Shown: positions 1 to 10,001, counted from the stretch's first letter. The stretch is DNA of 64,000 nucleotides from Bacteroidales bacterium (GCA_017519865.1 JAFWRQ010000003.1:1-64000), one strand, 5' to 3'. The notes: generated by a model not told the origin, from the letters alone. Numbers and translations: made by a program.

Positions 1-1367
1 CCGACGCCGGTGGTGCCCAGGAAGAGGAACGAGCCGATGGGGCGTTTCTCGTTGGAGAGGCCGGCGCGTGAGCGGCGTACGGCGTCGGACACTGCCGCGA
101 TGGCATTGTCCTGGCCGACGACGCGCTTGTGCAGCGCCTCCTCCATCCGCAGGAGCTTGTCCTTCTCGCTCTCGAGCATCCTGTTCACCGGGATTCCGGT
201 CCAGCGGGCCACTATCTCCGCGATGTCTTCCGGATCGACGGCCTCGTTGATGATGGGGTTCTTGATCGCAGCCTGACGGGCGGTCAGTTCATCGATGCGT
301 TTTTGGATGGCGGCCATCTTGCCGTAGCGCAGTTCGGCGACTTTTCCATAGTCGCCTGCGCGCTCGGCCTGCGCCGCCTCGTTGCGGTAGTCCTCCATCT
401 GCTGGCGGGCGCTCTGCAGGTCGTTCAGTATCCCTTTTTCCTCGTCCCAGCGCTTCATGAGCTCCGCGCGCTTCGCTTCGAGTTCCTTCAGTTCGGACTC
501 GATCTTCTCCATCTTGAGGGATACTCCCTCGCGCTTGATGGCCTCCTTCTCTATCTCCAACTGCTTGATCTGCGAGTTGAGGATGTCGATGGGCTCCGGC
601 ACGGAGTTCATCTCCAGCCGGAGCTTGGAAGCGGCCTCGTCCATGAGGTCGATGGCCTTGTCCGGCAGGAAGCGGTTGTTGATGTAGCGGTGCGAGAGGT
701 TGACGGCGGCTATCAGTGCGTCGTCCGTGATGCGCACCCTGTGGTGGTTCTCATATTTTTCCTTCAGGCCGCGGAGGATGGAGATGCTCTCGGCCGGCGA
801 CGGCTCGTCGACCATCACCATCTGGAAGCGGCGCTCCAGAGCCTTGTCGGTCTCGAAATACTTCTGGTACTCGTCCAGCGTGGTCGAGCCGATAGTGCGC
901 AGTTCTCCGCGCGCGAGTGCGGGCTTAAGGATGTTCGAAGCGTCCATTGCGCCGCTCGAGCGCCCTGCGCCCACGAGCGTGTGGATCTCGTCGATGAAGA
1001 GGATGTTCTCGCCGTCGCTCTCCACGACTTCCTTGACCACGCCCTTCAGGCGTTCCTCGAATTCTCCCTGGTATTTTGCGCCCGCGATGAGGGCTCCCAT
1101 ATCGAGCGAATAAACCTTGCGGCTCTTAAGATTCTCGGGGACGTTGCCGTCCACGATCTTGGCGGCGATACCTTCGGATATCGCGGTCTTGCCGACGCCC
1201 GGCTCGCCCACCAGGATAGGGTTGTTCTTAGTGCGGCGGCTGAGTATCTGCAAGACCCTCCTTATCTCGTCGTCCCGGCCTATGACCGGGTCGAGCTTGC
1301 CTTTGGCCGCCAACTCGTTGAGGTTGGTGGCGTACTTGTTCAAGAATTGATAATCAGTCTTTTCCAT
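1..1367 (-). CDS. clpB: ClpB-type AAA+ disaggregase, partial, lacking the N-terminal domain
   Basis: The ATP-dependent protein disaggregase works with DnaK to rescue aggregated proteins in the cytoplasm. The visible 455 residues contain AAA1 with Walker A GEPGVGKT near residue 57, Walker B ILFIDEIH, the arginine-rich region, the long coiled-coil middle domain (about residues 250-380) and the start of AAA2 (GQDNAIAAV, then LGTTGVG at the window edge). The gene runs off the window, so the C-terminus is not seen. The ATG at 1367 begins [12 protein letters not shown], directly at the linker before AAA1; the usual ~145-residue N-domain is absent. The frame stays open a short way upstream but meets a stop within the secG terminator region and shows no N-domain similarity. 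ClpC is less likely because the middle domain is ClpB-sized. Confidence 0.93.
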   Translation of the reverse strand, partial: MEKTDYQFLNKYATNLNELAAKGKLDPVIGRDDEIRRVLQILSRRTKNNPILVGEPGVGKTAISEGIAAKIVDGNVPENLKSRKVYSLDMGALIAGAKYQGEFEERLKGVVKEVVESDGENILFIDEIHTLVGAGRSSGAMDASNILKPALARGELRTIGSTTLDEYQKYFETDKALERRFQMVMVDEPSPAESISILRGLKEKYENHHRVRITDDALIAAVNLSHRYINNRFLPDKAIDLMDEAASKLRLEMNSVPEPIDILNSQIKQLEIEKEAIKREGVSLKMEKIESELKELEAKRAELMKRWDEEKGILNDLQSARQQMEDYRNEAAQAERAGDYGKVAELRYGKMAAIQKRIDELTARQAAIKNPIINEAVDPEDIAEIVARWTGIPVNRMLESEKDKLLRMEEALHKRVVGQDNAIAAVSDAVRRSRAGLSNEKRPIGSFLFLGTTGV

Positions 1368-1380
1368 ACTTAACCATTTA

Positions 1381-1420
1381 AAAATCAAAAACCGTCCGTT
1401 CCGATGAGGGAACGAACGGT
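1381..1420 (-). terminator. Rho-independent terminator after secG
   Basis: Inverted repeat ACCGTnCGTTCC / GGGAACGnACGGT at 1391-1420. On the minus strand it is followed by a T-rich tract (complement of 1380-1390). It lies between the secG stop and the clpB start, so clpB probably has its own promoter. Confidence 0.85.
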
Positions 1421-1466
1421 AAGCGTCAAATAATATTCCAGTCGCCCTGGACTGACAATTTGTCAG

Positions 1467-1811
1467 TTAGTTCGTCGGGGCGGTGGGAGCCTCCTGCTGG
1501 ACCGGAGCGGTAGGGAACTCGGGGGCGGACTGGGTGGCGACGTTCTCGATCTTGTTGGTCACGTCCATGTCGGAACCATTGGTTCCGGTAGTGAAGGAGG
1601 TGACGATGGAGAGGACGAGGATGAAAGCCACGAGGCCCCAGGAGACCTTCTCGAGGAGGTCGGCGGTCTGGCGGACACCGAAAGTCTGGTTGCCGGCGAC
1701 GAAGTTGCTGGCGAGACCCTCACCCTTGCCGTTCTGGAGCAGCACCACGATGACGAGGAGCACTGCCGCAATCAGGATGAGAATGGTCAGAATAGTAAAA
1801 AGTGCGTTCAT
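1467..1811 (-). CDS. secG: Preprotein translocase subunit SecG
   Basis: SecG is the small accessory subunit of the SecYEG channel in the inner membrane. The 114-residue product has two hydrophobic segments, about residues 5-25 and 56-76, with the conserved short loop LLQNGKGEGL and FGVRQTADLLEKVSW between them. The C-terminal tail is rich in Pro, Ala and Gln, as is common in Bacteroidota homologues. It follows the TPR-like gene by 28 bp on the same strand and ends before a strong terminator, so it closes the sigma54 regulator-lptE-TPR-secG operon. Confidence 0.95.
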   Translation of the reverse strand: MNALFTILTILILIAAVLLVIVVLLQNGKGEGLASNFVAGNQTFGVRQTADLLEKVSWGLVAFILVLSIVTSFTTGTNGSDMDVTNKIENVATQSAPEFPTAPVQQEAPTAPTN

Positions 1812-1839
1812 ATCTTGTTATGTTTTAATTATCTGTCTT

Positions 1840-2424
1840 TTACCCCAGTTTTTCGATAAGGGCTGCAAAGTAAGCATTTTTTTCTGGATAACGCAAGAGT
1901 AGTTTCGAATAAATGCTCTTTGCCTGTTCATAATAGCCCTGGTCGATGTATATCTGGGCCAGGGTTTCAGTACAGAAACCGTCGAGGGCGTTTCCATCCT
2001 TTTCCCTGGTCTCTTCGCCTTTGGCCTTGGACGCGAAGCTGGAGAAGATGTTGTCGTCCGTGCGCTTGACCGAGTCGTATTCGTCCTGCGAGAAGAAGTC
2101 GCCGCCGACGACACGCGTCCTGGGCTTCGGCGTGTCCGCCTCGGCCGGACTCTCGCCCGAGGTGTAGGCCTTGAGGAGGTTCTCCAGGTCCCTGTCGGAG
2201 TAGTCCGCGGCCTTGCCGGCCCGGACGATGTCTGACACGAAGACCCTCGAACCCATGTACAGGGCATTGACGGCATAGTCGCGCTCGCCCCAGCCTTCGC
2301 CTCCCACGCGCGACATGCGGGTGCACATCTCCTTGCGCGCTGCGCCGAACCAGGGGTAGAGGTTCACGACGCCCGCGAGTTCGTCGATAGTCAGGGACTT
2401 GAGGTTGATGGGGCCGTTTACCAT
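1840..2424 (-). CDS. Conserved TPR-like protein of unknown function, between lptE and secG
   Basis: A protein of about 194 residues that I recognise only by position: an equivalent gene sits between lptE and secG in other Bacteroidales. The N-terminal half (MVNGPINLKSLTIDEL, then LYPWFGAARKEM) is followed by a charged, probably disordered segment. A C-terminal TPR-like hairpin follows (ETLAQIYIDQGYYEQAKSIY, then a YPEKN helix). I chose the ATG at 2424, which overlaps the end of lptE (its stop is at 2418-2420), as expected for translational coupling. A longer frame back to 2481 would lie inside lptE and lacks similarity. No signal peptide is visible, so a cytoplasmic location is likely. Confidence 0.8.
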   Translation of the reverse strand: MVNGPINLKSLTIDELAGVVNLYPWFGAARKEMCTRMSRVGGEGWGERDYAVNALYMGSRVFVSDIVRAGKAADYSDRDLENLLKAYTSGESPAEADTPKPRTRVVGGDFFSQDEYDSVKRTDDNIFSSFASKAKGEETREKDGNALDGFCTETLAQIYIDQGYYEQAKSIYSKLLLRYPEKNAYFAALIEKLG

Positions 2425-2933
2425 TGTGCTACGGTGGCGTTGAAAATGTCCTCCACCAGTTTCTTGACTATCTCGACGCACAGGGCGTCCTGGACGGCAT
2501 CAAGCGACTGCATGGAGTCGTACTCCTCGTAGGCCGAGAAACTCTGTTCGAGGTCGTCTTCGGGGTACAGACGGTTGGTAAAACTGATCTTGACGGTGAC
2601 GGTCAGGCGGTTGCGTGCAGCAACTTCATTGGCCGTAACGGCTGCGGCGGAAACGTTGTAGCCTGTGATCTCGCCCGAGATCTCGAGGTCGCCGTCGATG
2701 TCGACCTGCTCCAGGCGGGTCATCTTGCGGAACTGTGTCCTGAGCTCTTCGGATATCTGGTTGCTGAGCGAAGGGTTCACCTTCTCGGCCTTATATTCGA
2801 AGTAATTGATGGTGATGCTCTTGACATCGGGCTGGATGGAGGTGCCTGAGAATGAATAGATTCCGCAGCCGCCCGCGAGCATCGCGGTCAGCGCCAGGGC
2901 GCACACTAGCAATATGTGCCGGACGGTTTTCAT
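2418..2933 (-). CDS. lptE: LptE-like LPS-assembly lipoprotein
   Basis: LptE is the outer-membrane lipoprotein that plugs the LptD barrel and helps deliver lipopolysaccharide to the cell surface. The 171-residue product has a lipoprotein signal peptide with lipobox LAGGC (Cys about 23), followed by GIYSFSGTSIQPDVKS, the typical start of the Bacteroidota family. After this comes the alternating alpha/beta region with NQISEELRTQF. Length fits the family. The start overlaps the upstream regulator by an ATGA junction, and its stop overlaps the next gene, so all belong to one operon. Confidence 0.88.
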   Translation of the reverse strand: MKTVRHILLVCALALTAMLAGGCGIYSFSGTSIQPDVKSITINYFEYKAEKVNPSLSNQISEELRTQFRKMTRLEQVDIDGDLEISGEITGYNVSAAAVTANEVAARNRLTVTVKISFTNRLYPEDDLEQSFSAYEEYDSMQSLDAVQDALCVEIVKKLVEDIFNATVAQW

Positions 2934-4156
2934 CGTTTCATTTCCTTTGACAGGCGGCGGTAGAGCGTGCGCTCGGAGATGCCGAGCTCGGCGGCCGCCA
3001 GCTTGCGGTTTCCATTATGCTTCTCAAGGGCCTTCTGGATGAGGTCCTCGCTTACTTTCTGCAGGGACAGGTCGGGGGTGGAGGCGGAGGCGGAGGATTG
3101 CTCCTGCGTCTCGGGCTCCTGCCAGTCCGCCTCTTCGAACGGCTCGGGCTCCTGCGGCTCGGGCTCCTCACGGACCGGGACGGCCGGGAGCCGGTGCGAG
3201 GCCTGATGCCCTCCGTACACGGCCATCTTCAACTGGTCGACCTCCTGCCGGATATCGAGGAGGGCCTTGACGAACATCTTCTTCTCGTCTTCGCTGAAGG
3301 CGCTGCCGTGCGATGCGCTGATGGCGGGGAGGACGTTCTCTTCCTCTTTAGGCAGGTATCTGCGGAGCGTCTCGGCGTCGATCTCCAGGCGCTCGGCTCC
3401 GGGCGTGAGCTTTACCGACTCCAGCGCGGAGACGGTCTCGGCCACGTTCTTGAGCTGGCGGATGTTGCCGGGCCAGCGATAGTTGCGCAGCGCGATGATG
3501 GCGTCGTGCGTGAGATTGATCTTGCACACGCGGTATTTCTCCGAGAAGTCCGATGTGAACTTGCGGAAAAGCAGGTAGATGTCGTCCTTGCGGTCGCGAA
3601 GGGCGGGCATGCGTATCTGGATGGCGTTGAGGCGGTAGTAGAGATCCTCGCGGAACTTGCCCTGGCTCACGGCGTACATGAGGTTGACGTTGGTGGCAGC
3701 CACAACCCGCACGTCGGTCTTTTCGACCTTGGACGAACCGACCTTGATGAATTCGCCGTTCTGCAGGACGCGAAGGAGCATGACCTGGGTACTCATGGGG
3801 AGTTCTCCCACCTCGTCGAGGAACAGGGTACCTCCGTTCGCCTCCTCGAAGTAGCCCTTGCGCGTCTCGGTGGCTCCGGTGAACGAGCCTTTCTCGTGGC
3901 CGAAGAGTTCGGAATTGATCGTACCTTCGGGGATGCCTCCGCAGTTGACGGCGAAATACTTGCCGTTGCGCCTGAGGCTGTTCTGGTGTATGATCTTGGG
4001 TATGTTCTCCTTGCCCACGCCGCTTTCGCCCGAGATGAGTACCGTAAGGTCGGTGGGAGCCACCGCCACGGCCGTCTCAAGGGCCCTGTTGAGCGCAGGG
4101 TCGTTGCCTATGATGTCATATCTGTTCTTGAGCCTCTGTAAATCCTGACTGTCCAT
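2930..4156 (-). CDS. Sigma54-interacting Fis-family transcriptional activator
   Basis: A 408-residue enhancer-binding protein that uses ATP hydrolysis to open sigma54 promoters. There is no receiver or other N-terminal sensor domain. The AAA+ domain starts near residue 12, with Walker A GESGVGKE, the sigma54-contacting GSFTGA loop (a GAFTGA variant) and Walker B GGTLFLDEVGELP. An acidic Gln/Glu/Pro-rich linker (about residues 315-355) precedes a C-terminal Fis-type HTH (NRKLAAAELGISERTLYRRL). Placement directly before lptE is the usual Bacteroidales arrangement. The targets are not visible here. A TAACTTTG -7 box lies upstream on the minus strand (4177-4184). Confidence 0.92.
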   Translation of the reverse strand: MDSQDLQRLKNRYDIIGNDPALNRALETAVAVAPTDLTVLISGESGVGKENIPKIIHQNSLRRNGKYFAVNCGGIPEGTINSELFGHEKGSFTGATETRKGYFEEANGGTLFLDEVGELPMSTQVMLLRVLQNGEFIKVGSSKVEKTDVRVVAATNVNLMYAVSQGKFREDLYYRLNAIQIRMPALRDRKDDIYLLFRKFTSDFSEKYRVCKINLTHDAIIALRNYRWPGNIRQLKNVAETVSALESVKLTPGAERLEIDAETLRRYLPKEEENVLPAISASHGSAFSEDEKKMFVKALLDIRQEVDQLKMAVYGGHQASHRLPAVPVREEPEPQEPEPFEEADWQEPETQEQSSASASTPDLSLQKVSEDLIQKALEKHNGNRKLAAAELGISERTLYRRLSKEMKR

Positions 4157-4176
4157 ATGTAGCCACTTAGGACCGA

Positions 4177-4246
4177 CAAAGTTACGAAATCGCTTTTAAA
4201 TAAAGCACCGGGCAGGTGGGAAAAAGCATTTTTTATAGTATATTTG
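4177..4246. promoter_or_regulatory. Divergent promoter region (sigma54 regulator / TPR lipoprotein)
   Basis: Minus-strand -7 box TAACTTTG (4177-4184 as its complement) reads towards the regulator. Plus-strand -7 box TATATTTG (4239-4246) reads towards the lipoprotein at 4303. Both match the Bacteroidota TAnnTTTG consensus. Neither has a clear TTG at the ideal -33 distance. Confidence 0.55.
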
Positions 4247-4302
4247 CAAGGTATAATGTACTTGTGAAACCGAGAAAATATTAAACAATACATTCCCTGT
4301 TT

Positions 4303-5946
4303 ATGAAAAAAGCAATCAAAATCCTTGCGGTAGCGGTCATTGCGATCGCGGCCGCGGCTTGCTCCTCCGCCGAGAAAATGGCCGAGCTTGCCCAGAATGT
4401 AGTGGTTGTCTGCAACCCTCCCGTACTTGAGGTCGTCGCTGGCAACATCGACGCCACCCTTACCGTAACTTATCCTGAGAAGTACTTCCATCCCAAGGCC
4501 ATCCTCGCAGTCACCCCCGTCCTCGTTTACGAAGGTGGCGAGCAGGCCATGTCTCCCTTCATGTATCAGGGAGAAAAAGTGAAAGACAACTATAAGGTAG
4601 TTCCCTCCGCCGGCGGCACCGTCACCGAGCGTGTCCACTTCAAATATGTCCCCGGCATGGAGAAGTCCTACCTCGAGCTCCGTGGAGTAGCATCCTACAA
4701 GACCAAGGCCATCACCCTGCCTTCGCGCAAGGTCGCCGACGGCTGCAACACCACCTATATGCTCGTCAAGGATTTCGGAAGCATCGGCTACAAGGCTGAC
4801 AATTATCAGGATATCATCCCTCAGACCGCCGAAGGCCAGATCCTCTACACCATCAACTCCGCCGACGTCCGCAACGCCCAGCTCAACGGCCAGTCCATAA
4901 AGGATTTCCAGGCTGCTCTCGACGAGATCAACGCCAACGGCCGCAAGACCCTCAAGGGCACCGAGATCGTGGCTTACGCTTCCCCTGACGGTGGCGAGGC
5001 CCTCAACGACAAGCTCTCCGACAAGCGTGCCGGCACCGCCGAGAAGGCATGGTCCAAGGTCGTGAAGGGCCACGAGGCCACCGACCCCGAGGTCAAGAGC
5101 ATCGGCGAGGACTGGGAAGGCTTCAAGGAGCTGGTTTCCGAGTCCAACATCCAGGACAGGGACCTTATCCTCCGCGTCCTTTCGATGTACAGCGACCCTG
5201 CAGTCCGCGAGAGCGAGATCAAGAACATGTCCCAGGTGTACACCGAGCTTAAGACCGGCGTCCTCCCTGAGCTCCGCCGCGCCCGCTTCATCGCCAACGT
5301 CGAGTACCAGAACTACACCGCCGATGAGCTCAAGACCCTGGTCGACAGGAACATCGACGTGCTTGACGAGGAGGCCCTCCTCCGCGTCGCCTCCCTCGTC
5401 GACACCGACAAGAAGGTCGACATCTACAAGAAGGCCATCGACAAGTTCGGCAGCGACCGCGCCCAGTTCAACCTCGGTGTCGCTTACCTCGAGCTTGGCA
5501 AGGACGACCTCGCCGAGCAGGCTTTCGGCAAGGTCAGGGCCAATGACGCCGACCTGCAGAACGCCAAGGGCATCATCGCCCTCCACAAGGGTGACTACGA
5601 GGCTGCCACCAGGGCTTTCACCGCCGCGGGTGACGCCAATGCCAAGGCCAACCAGGGCATCGTCGACATCCTGACCGGCAACTATGCCAAGGCTGCCAAC
5701 GAACTCGCCGACGCCGAGGGCTGCTGCAACAACACCGTCCTCGCCTACATCCTCACCGGCCAGTACGACAAGGCTTCCGCCGCCGTCCATTGCAACGACC
5801 CGAGGGTCCACTACCTCAAGGCCATCATCGCCGCCCGCCAGGGCAAGGCCGCCGAGGTCAGGGAGTCCCTTGAGAAAGCCTATGCCAACGCCGACCTCAA
5901 GGCCCGTGCCGCCAAGGACGTCGAGTTCGCAGGCTACAACCTCTAG
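4303..5946 (+). CDS. Tetratricopeptide-type lipoprotein with an OmpA-like middle segment
   Basis: A 547-residue exported lipoprotein; its exact function is unknown. A signal peptide ends in a lipobox with AAAACSS (Cys about 20). Residues about 30-180 form a beta-rich region. A middle segment with TEIVAYASPDGGEALNDKLS and then KRA resembles the peptidoglycan-binding OmpA fold. The C-terminal third is built of TPR-like helical repeats (YKKAIDKFGSDRAQFNLGVA, ALHKGDYEAATRAFTAAGD, ILTGNYAKAANELADAEG). It is monocistronic between a -7 box at 4239 and a strong terminator at 5963. Homologues are common, abundant envelope proteins in Bacteroidales. Confidence 0.8.
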   Translation: MKKAIKILAVAVIAIAAAACSSAEKMAELAQNVVVVCNPPVLEVVAGNIDATLTVTYPEKYFHPKAILAVTPVLVYEGGEQAMSPFMYQGEKVKDNYKVVPSAGGTVTERVHFKYVPGMEKSYLELRGVASYKTKAITLPSRKVADGCNTTYMLVKDFGSIGYKADNYQDIIPQTAEGQILYTINSADVRNAQLNGQSIKDFQAALDEINANGRKTLKGTEIVAYASPDGGEALNDKLSDKRAGTAEKAWSKVVKGHEATDPEVKSIGEDWEGFKELVSESNIQDRDLILRVLSMYSDPAVRESEIKNMSQVYTELKTGVLPELRRARFIANVEYQNYTADELKTLVDRNIDVLDEEALLRVASLVDTDKKVDIYKKAIDKFGSDRAQFNLGVAYLELGKDDLAEQAFGKVRANDADLQNAKGIIALHKGDYEAATRAFTAAGDANAKANQGIVDILTGNYAKAANELADAEGCCNNTVLAYILTGQYDKASAAVHCNDPRVHYLKAIIAARQGKAAEVRESLEKAYANADLKARAAKDVEFAGYNL

Positions 5947-5962
5947 TCCACCACAAGACACC

Positions 5963-5996
5963 AAAGAAGGCGACCCCCCTCGGGCCGCCTTCTTTT
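5963..5996. terminator. Bidirectional rho-independent terminator
   Basis: Hairpin AAAGAAGGCG / CGCCTTCTTT with a GC-rich centre, followed by T-rich sequence on the plus strand and T-rich on the complement. It separates the convergent genes ending at 5946 and 6011. Confidence 0.85.
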
Positions 5997-6010
5997 TTAT
6001 ATCATATGGT

Positions 6011-6814
6011 CTACCTCGTGCGGAGCTTGCGGGAGAGGAGGCCGGCTTTCTTCAGTTCCTTGAGGGGGACGGAGATGCTGGGGGTGCCGAGAGAATAGGG
6101 GCCGATCTCGTAAGGGTTGTAGATGAAGGTGATGCTGTCCGAGGTCAGGATGTAGTTGCCTGTGGGGCGGACGGTGGACTCGAAGAGCGAGTCGAAGTCC
6201 TCCTCGGAGAGGTTCTCCGGGACGTAGCGGTTGATGATGTCGGTGAGGAGCCCGTCGAAGTCGGGCACGAAGAGGTCGTCGAGGGTCAGGCAGCTGCCGT
6301 CGCGGGTGTCGAAGACGAAGGCCTGCGTGCTGCTGTTGTTGTGCGCGCCGCCGGTGAAGTCTATTATATTAACTATATAGGAGCGGTAGGGGCCGTTCTG
6401 GCCGGCGAAATAGCCTTCGATGCTGTCGGACCATTCGGTGACCTCGGGGGTGTCGATGCCGGCCTTGCGCCAGCCGCGCCACATCGCCGCGCTGAGTTCC
6501 TTGAACTCCGCGGCGAGGTCGGCGGCGTAGCGCGTCGCCGCCTCCTCGACGTTCAGCGTATCGTAGCTCTCGCCGAATGCAGCCTCGAAGATGGCCTGGC
6601 GGATGGTCGTGGCCGACATCTCCTTGTCGCCCTTGATGACGGGGTACTCGAGCGAGATGTCAAGCTTGTGCGTGAGCGGACATCCGGCCACGGAGGCGGT
6701 CTCCTGCTCGGAGTTGTATTGAAGGACGTCCATGCGCGGCCCCCTCTCGCAGTTCGTGGCCACGATAAGCAGCGACAGTACAGCGGCCAGGAGTATATAT
6801 GAATGCTTTTCCAT
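6011..6814 (-). CDS. DUF3298-like lipoprotein
   Basis: About 267 residues, starting MEKHSYILLAAVLSLL. The signal sequence ends near Cys 22 (VATNC), suggesting a lipoprotein. The C-terminal part carries the signature of the DUF3298/RsiV-PdaC family: TGGAHNNSSTQAFVFD, then LTLDDLF, and FIYNPYEIGPYSLGTPSISV near the end. Members are extracytoplasmic and some bind lysozyme or deacetylate glycans, but no catalytic triad is evident here. I chose the ATG at 6814 over an in-frame start 24 bases upstream because it begins the signal peptide. A minus-strand TATCTTTG box lies at 6836-6843. Confidence 0.8.
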   Translation of the reverse strand: MEKHSYILLAAVLSLLIVATNCERGPRMDVLQYNSEQETASVAGCPLTHKLDISLEYPVIKGDKEMSATTIRQAIFEAAFGESYDTLNVEEAATRYAADLAAEFKELSAAMWRGWRKAGIDTPEVTEWSDSIEGYFAGQNGPYRSYIVNIIDFTGGAHNNSSTQAFVFDTRDGSCLTLDDLFVPDFDGLLTDIINRYVPENLSEEDFDSLFESTVRPTGNYILTSDSITFIYNPYEIGPYSLGTPSISVPLKELKKAGLLSRKLRTR

Positions 6815-6890
6815 TCTCAAATTGCGATTATGCGGCAAAGATAATCATTATATGCGAATATATCCTCTTGAGCAATAACTTGTTGATAAC

Positions 6891-6922
6891 TTTGTTAATT
6901 AGGAAAATTCTTACTACATTTG
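6891..6922 (+). promoter_or_regulatory. Promoter of the rpsL-rpsG-fusA-rpsJ operon
   Basis: -33 TTTG (6891-6894) and -7 TACATTTG (6915-6922) with a 20-base spacer, an excellent match to the Bacteroidota vegetative consensus. The predicted transcript start falls just before a small CCCC-A5-GGGG hairpin (6927-6939) in the 5' leader. Confidence 0.8.
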
Positions 6923-6973
6923 CAGTCCCCAAAAAGGGGATAAAAAACATAAATTATAGATTTACAATCATTT

Positions 6974-7357
6974 ATGCCTACTATTCAACAATTAGTCCGC
7001 AAGGGACGCGAGGTCATCGAAGTGAAATCGAAGTCTCGCGCGCTGGATGCATGTCCTCAGAAGAGGGGCGTATGCCTGCGTGTGTACACCACCACGCCTA
7101 AAAAGCCTAATTCCGCTATGCGTAAGGTGGCCCGCGTACGTCTTTCCAACTCCAAGGAGGTCAATGCATACATCCCCGGTGAGGGCCACAACCTCCAGGA
7201 GCACTCCATCGTGCTCGTCCGCGGAGGCCGTGTCAAGGACCTTCCGGGTGTACGTTACCACATCCTTAGAGGAGCTTTGGATACCGCTGGCGTAGAAGGA
7301 AGGACCCAGTCCCGTTCCCTCTATGGCGCCAAGAGGCCGAAGAAATCTAAGAAGTAA
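6974..7357 (+). CDS. rpsL: 30S ribosomal protein S12
   Basis: S12 (127 residues) sits at the decoding centre of the 30S subunit. It begins [12 protein letters not shown] and contains the universally conserved TTPKKPNSA loop and the [10 protein letters not shown] and DLPGVRYHI motifs. The lysine in KKPNSA, where streptomycin-resistance substitutions fall, is wild type. The protein ends in the usual basic tail. It is the first gene of the str-type operon, 27 bp before rpsG. Confidence 0.98.
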   Translation: MPTIQQLVRKGREVIEVKSKSRALDACPQKRGVCLRVYTTTPKKPNSAMRKVARVRLSNSKEVNAYIPGEGHNLQEHSIVLVRGGRVKDLPGVRYHILRGALDTAGVEGRTQSRSLYGAKRPKKSKK

Positions 7358-7384
7358 TTTTAATCACCTTTAATTTTTCCAAAA

Positions 7385-7861
7385 ATGAGAAAATCGAAGC
7401 CTAAGAAGAGGATTCTACTTCCTGATCCGAAGTTTCACGACATCGAGGTAACCCGTTTCGTGAACAATCTTATGTTGCAGGGGAAGAAGAGTATCGCGTA
7501 TTCTATTTTTTACGATGCCATCGACATGGTAGGCGAGAAGATGAAAGATTCTGACAAGGCTCCTCTCGATATTTGGAGGAAAGCACTCGAGAACGTGACC
7601 CCTCAGATCGAGGTCAAGTCGCGCCGTATCGGTGGTGCCAACTTCCAGGTGCCGACAGAGTTGAGACCGGAAAGGAAAGTTTCTCTCTCGATGAAGAACA
7701 TGATACTTTACGCCCGCAAGCGTTCCGGCCGCTCAATGGCAGAAAAACTCTGCGCAGAGATCGTCGCAGCATACAACAACGAAGGTGGTGCATTCAAGAG
7801 AAAAGAGGATATGCACCGTATGGCCGAGGCCAACAAGGCCTTCGCCCACTTCCGTTTCTAA
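7385..7861 (+). CDS. rpsG: 30S ribosomal protein S7
   Basis: S7 (158 residues) nucleates assembly of the 30S head and lies near the E site. It begins [17 protein letters not shown] and has the conserved [18 protein letters not shown] and GRSMAEKL segments, ending with [11 protein letters not shown]. Full length for the family. It lies between rpsL and fusA with short spacers, clearly co-transcribed. Confidence 0.98.
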   Translation: MRKSKPKKRILLPDPKFHDIEVTRFVNNLMLQGKKSIAYSIFYDAIDMVGEKMKDSDKAPLDIWRKALENVTPQIEVKSRRIGGANFQVPTELRPERKVSLSMKNMILYARKRSGRSMAEKLCAEIVAAYNNEGGAFKRKEDMHRMAEANKAFAHFRF

Positions 7862-7877
7862 TCTGTATGTAAACTGA

Positions 7878-10001
7878 ATGGCTAAGAGGGATCTCAAATA
7901 CACGAGGAACATCGGCATCATGGCCCACATCGATGCCGGCAAGACCACCACATCCGAGCGTATCCTCTATTATACGGGCAAGACCCATAAGATAGGAGAG
8001 GTACACGAGGGTGCGGCGACCATGGACTGGATGGTCCAGGAGCAGGAGCGTGGCATCACCATCACTTCCGCTGCGACCACCGCGTTCTGGCACTATGCCG
8101 GCGACACGTATCAGGTTAACCTGATCGACACTCCGGGTCATGTCGACTTCACCGTCGAGGTGGAGCGTTCCCTCCGTGTGCTTGACGGCACCATCGCGAC
8201 TTTCTGCGCGGTGGGACGCGTGCAGCCTCAGTCCGAGACCGTATGGCGTCAGGCTGACAAGTACAGGGTCCCCAAGATTGCCTATGTCAACAAGATGGAC
8301 CGGGTCGGCGCCGACTTCCTTGCGGTCGTCAGCGAGATCAAGTCCAAGCTTGGTGCAAACGCCGTCCCCGTGTGCCTCCCCATCGGCGCCGAGGACAATT
8401 TCCAGGGTATTGTCGACCTGCTTTCCCGCAAGGCGATCTACTACGATTCCAGCGAGGAACTCATCAACTATAAGTTCAAGGATATCCCTGCAGACATGGT
8501 CGATGAGGTCGAGTCGTGGAGGAACACCCTCATAGAGACCGCCGCCGAGTGCGACGAGTCCCTGATGGAGAAGTTCTTCGACGATCCGGATTCCATCACT
8601 GAGGACGAGATCATCGCCGCCATCCGCAAGGGCACCATCTCCATGCAGATCGTTCCTGCATGCTGCGGTTCGTCCTTCAAGAACAAGGGAGTACAGTTCC
8701 TTCTCGACTGTGTGATGCGCTACCTTCCTTCTCCTCTCGACGTTCCTGCCGTGACCGGCACGAACCCGAGGAACGGAGACAAGGTCGAGCGCCATCCTTC
8801 GGCCGAGGAGCCGTTCTGCGCCCTTGTCTTCAAGATTGCCACCGACCCCTTCGTGGGACGTCTGGCCTTCATGCGGGTGTACTCGGGACACCTCGATGCC
8901 GGCTCATACGTGTACAACGTACGCTCGGTCAAGAAGGAGAGGGTCGCACGCCTGTACCAGATGCACTCCAACCACCAGAATCCCATCGATTTCGTGGAGG
9001 CTGGAGACATCTGCGCCGCAGTCGGCTTCAAGGACCTCCGCACCGGCGACACCGTCTGTGCAGAGAACCATCCCATCGCACTCGAGTCCATCGAGTTCCC
9101 TGATCCGGTCATCGGCATCGCCGTAGAGCCCAAGACCCAGAAGGATCTTGACAAGTTGGGCATTGCCCTCGGCAAACTCGCCGAGGAGGATCCCACCTTC
9201 ACCGTCAAGACCGACATGGAGACAGGCCAGACCGTCATCAGCGGCATGGGAGAGCTTCACCTCGACATCATCGTGGACCGTCTGCGCCGCGAATTCGGCG
9301 TCGACATCAACCAGGGTGCGCCGCAGGTGAACTACAAGGAAGCCATCACCGCCAGCTGCCAGCACCGCGAGGTGTTCAAGAAGCAGACGGGCGGCCGCGG
9401 CAAGTTCGCCGACATCATCGTGGAGATCGGACCCGCGGACGAAGGGGTCTCCGGCCTGCAGTTCATCGACCAGGTCAAGGGCGGAAACGTCCCCAAGGAG
9501 TACATTCCCTGCGTCCAGAAGGGTTTCGAGTCCGCGATGGCCAACGGCTGCCTTGCCGGCTACCAGGTGCAGTCGCTCAAGGTTACGTTGCTCGACGGAT
9601 CGTTCCACCCCGTGGACTCCGACCAGCTGTCGTTCGAGATTGCGGCCCGCATGGCTTTCCGCCACGCGTGCCCGAAATGCAAGCCTGTCCTTTTGGAGCC
9701 CATCATGCTTATCGAGGTGGTCACACCCGAGGAGTACATGGGCGACATCGTCGGCGACCTCAACCGCCGCAGGGGACAGATCACGGCCATGGACTCCACG
9801 TCCAACGGCGCCCGCGTGGTCAAGGCTTTCGTTCCGCTCGCCGAGCAGTTCGGTTATGTGACTGTCCTCAGGACCCTGTCGTCGGGCCGCGCCAACAGCA
9901 CCATGCGTTTCGACCACTATTCCGAGGTCCCGGCTTTCATGGCCAAGGAGATTATCGAGAAGAGCGGCTACAACGCGATGTTGCACATGGAAGGTTTTTA
10001 G
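7878..10001 (+). CDS. fusA: Translation elongation factor G
   Basis: EF-G (707 residues) drives GTP-dependent translocation of tRNA and mRNA. It contains the G1 loop [10 protein letters not shown], switch I with [16 protein letters not shown]3 DTPGHVDFT and G4 NKMDR. Domains II to V follow, including the domain IV segment GGRGKFADI and the C-terminal [13 protein letters not shown]. It is full length and intact. It lies 16 bp after rpsG and about 40 bp before rpsJ. Confidence 0.98.
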   Translation: MAKRDLKYTRNIGIMAHIDAGKTTTSERILYYTGKTHKIGEVHEGAATMDWMVQEQERGITITSAATTAFWHYAGDTYQVNLIDTPGHVDFTVEVERSLRVLDGTIATFCAVGRVQPQSETVWRQADKYRVPKIAYVNKMDRVGADFLAVVSEIKSKLGANAVPVCLPIGAEDNFQGIVDLLSRKAIYYDSSEELINYKFKDIPADMVDEVESWRNTLIETAAECDESLMEKFFDDPDSITEDEIIAAIRKGTISMQIVPACCGSSFKNKGVQFLLDCVMRYLPSPLDVPAVTGTNPRNGDKVERHPSAEEPFCALVFKIATDPFVGRLAFMRVYSGHLDAGSYVYNVRSVKKERVARLYQMHSNHQNPIDFVEAGDICAAVGFKDLRTGDTVCAENHPIALESIEFPDPVIGIAVEPKTQKDLDKLGIALGKLAEEDPTFTVKTDMETGQTVISGMGELHLDIIVDRLRREFGVDINQGAPQVNYKEAITASCQHREVFKKQTGGRGKFADIIVEIGPADEGVSGLQFIDQVKGGNVPKEYIPCVQKGFESAMANGCLAGYQVQSLKVTLLDGSFHPVDSDQLSFEIAARMAFRHACPKCKPVLLEPIMLIEVVTPEEYMGDIVGDLNRRRGQITAMDSTSNGARVVKAFVPLAEQFGYVTVLRTLSSGRANSTMRFDHYSEVPAFMAKEIIEKSGYNAMLHMEGF

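Noticed and set aside
4108..5964. Long open frame antisense to the TPR lipoprotein (618 codons)
   Set aside because: It lies wholly opposite a convincing lipoprotein gene. Its product is low-complexity Val/Leu/Gly/Asp, typical of the opposite strand of GC-rich codons.
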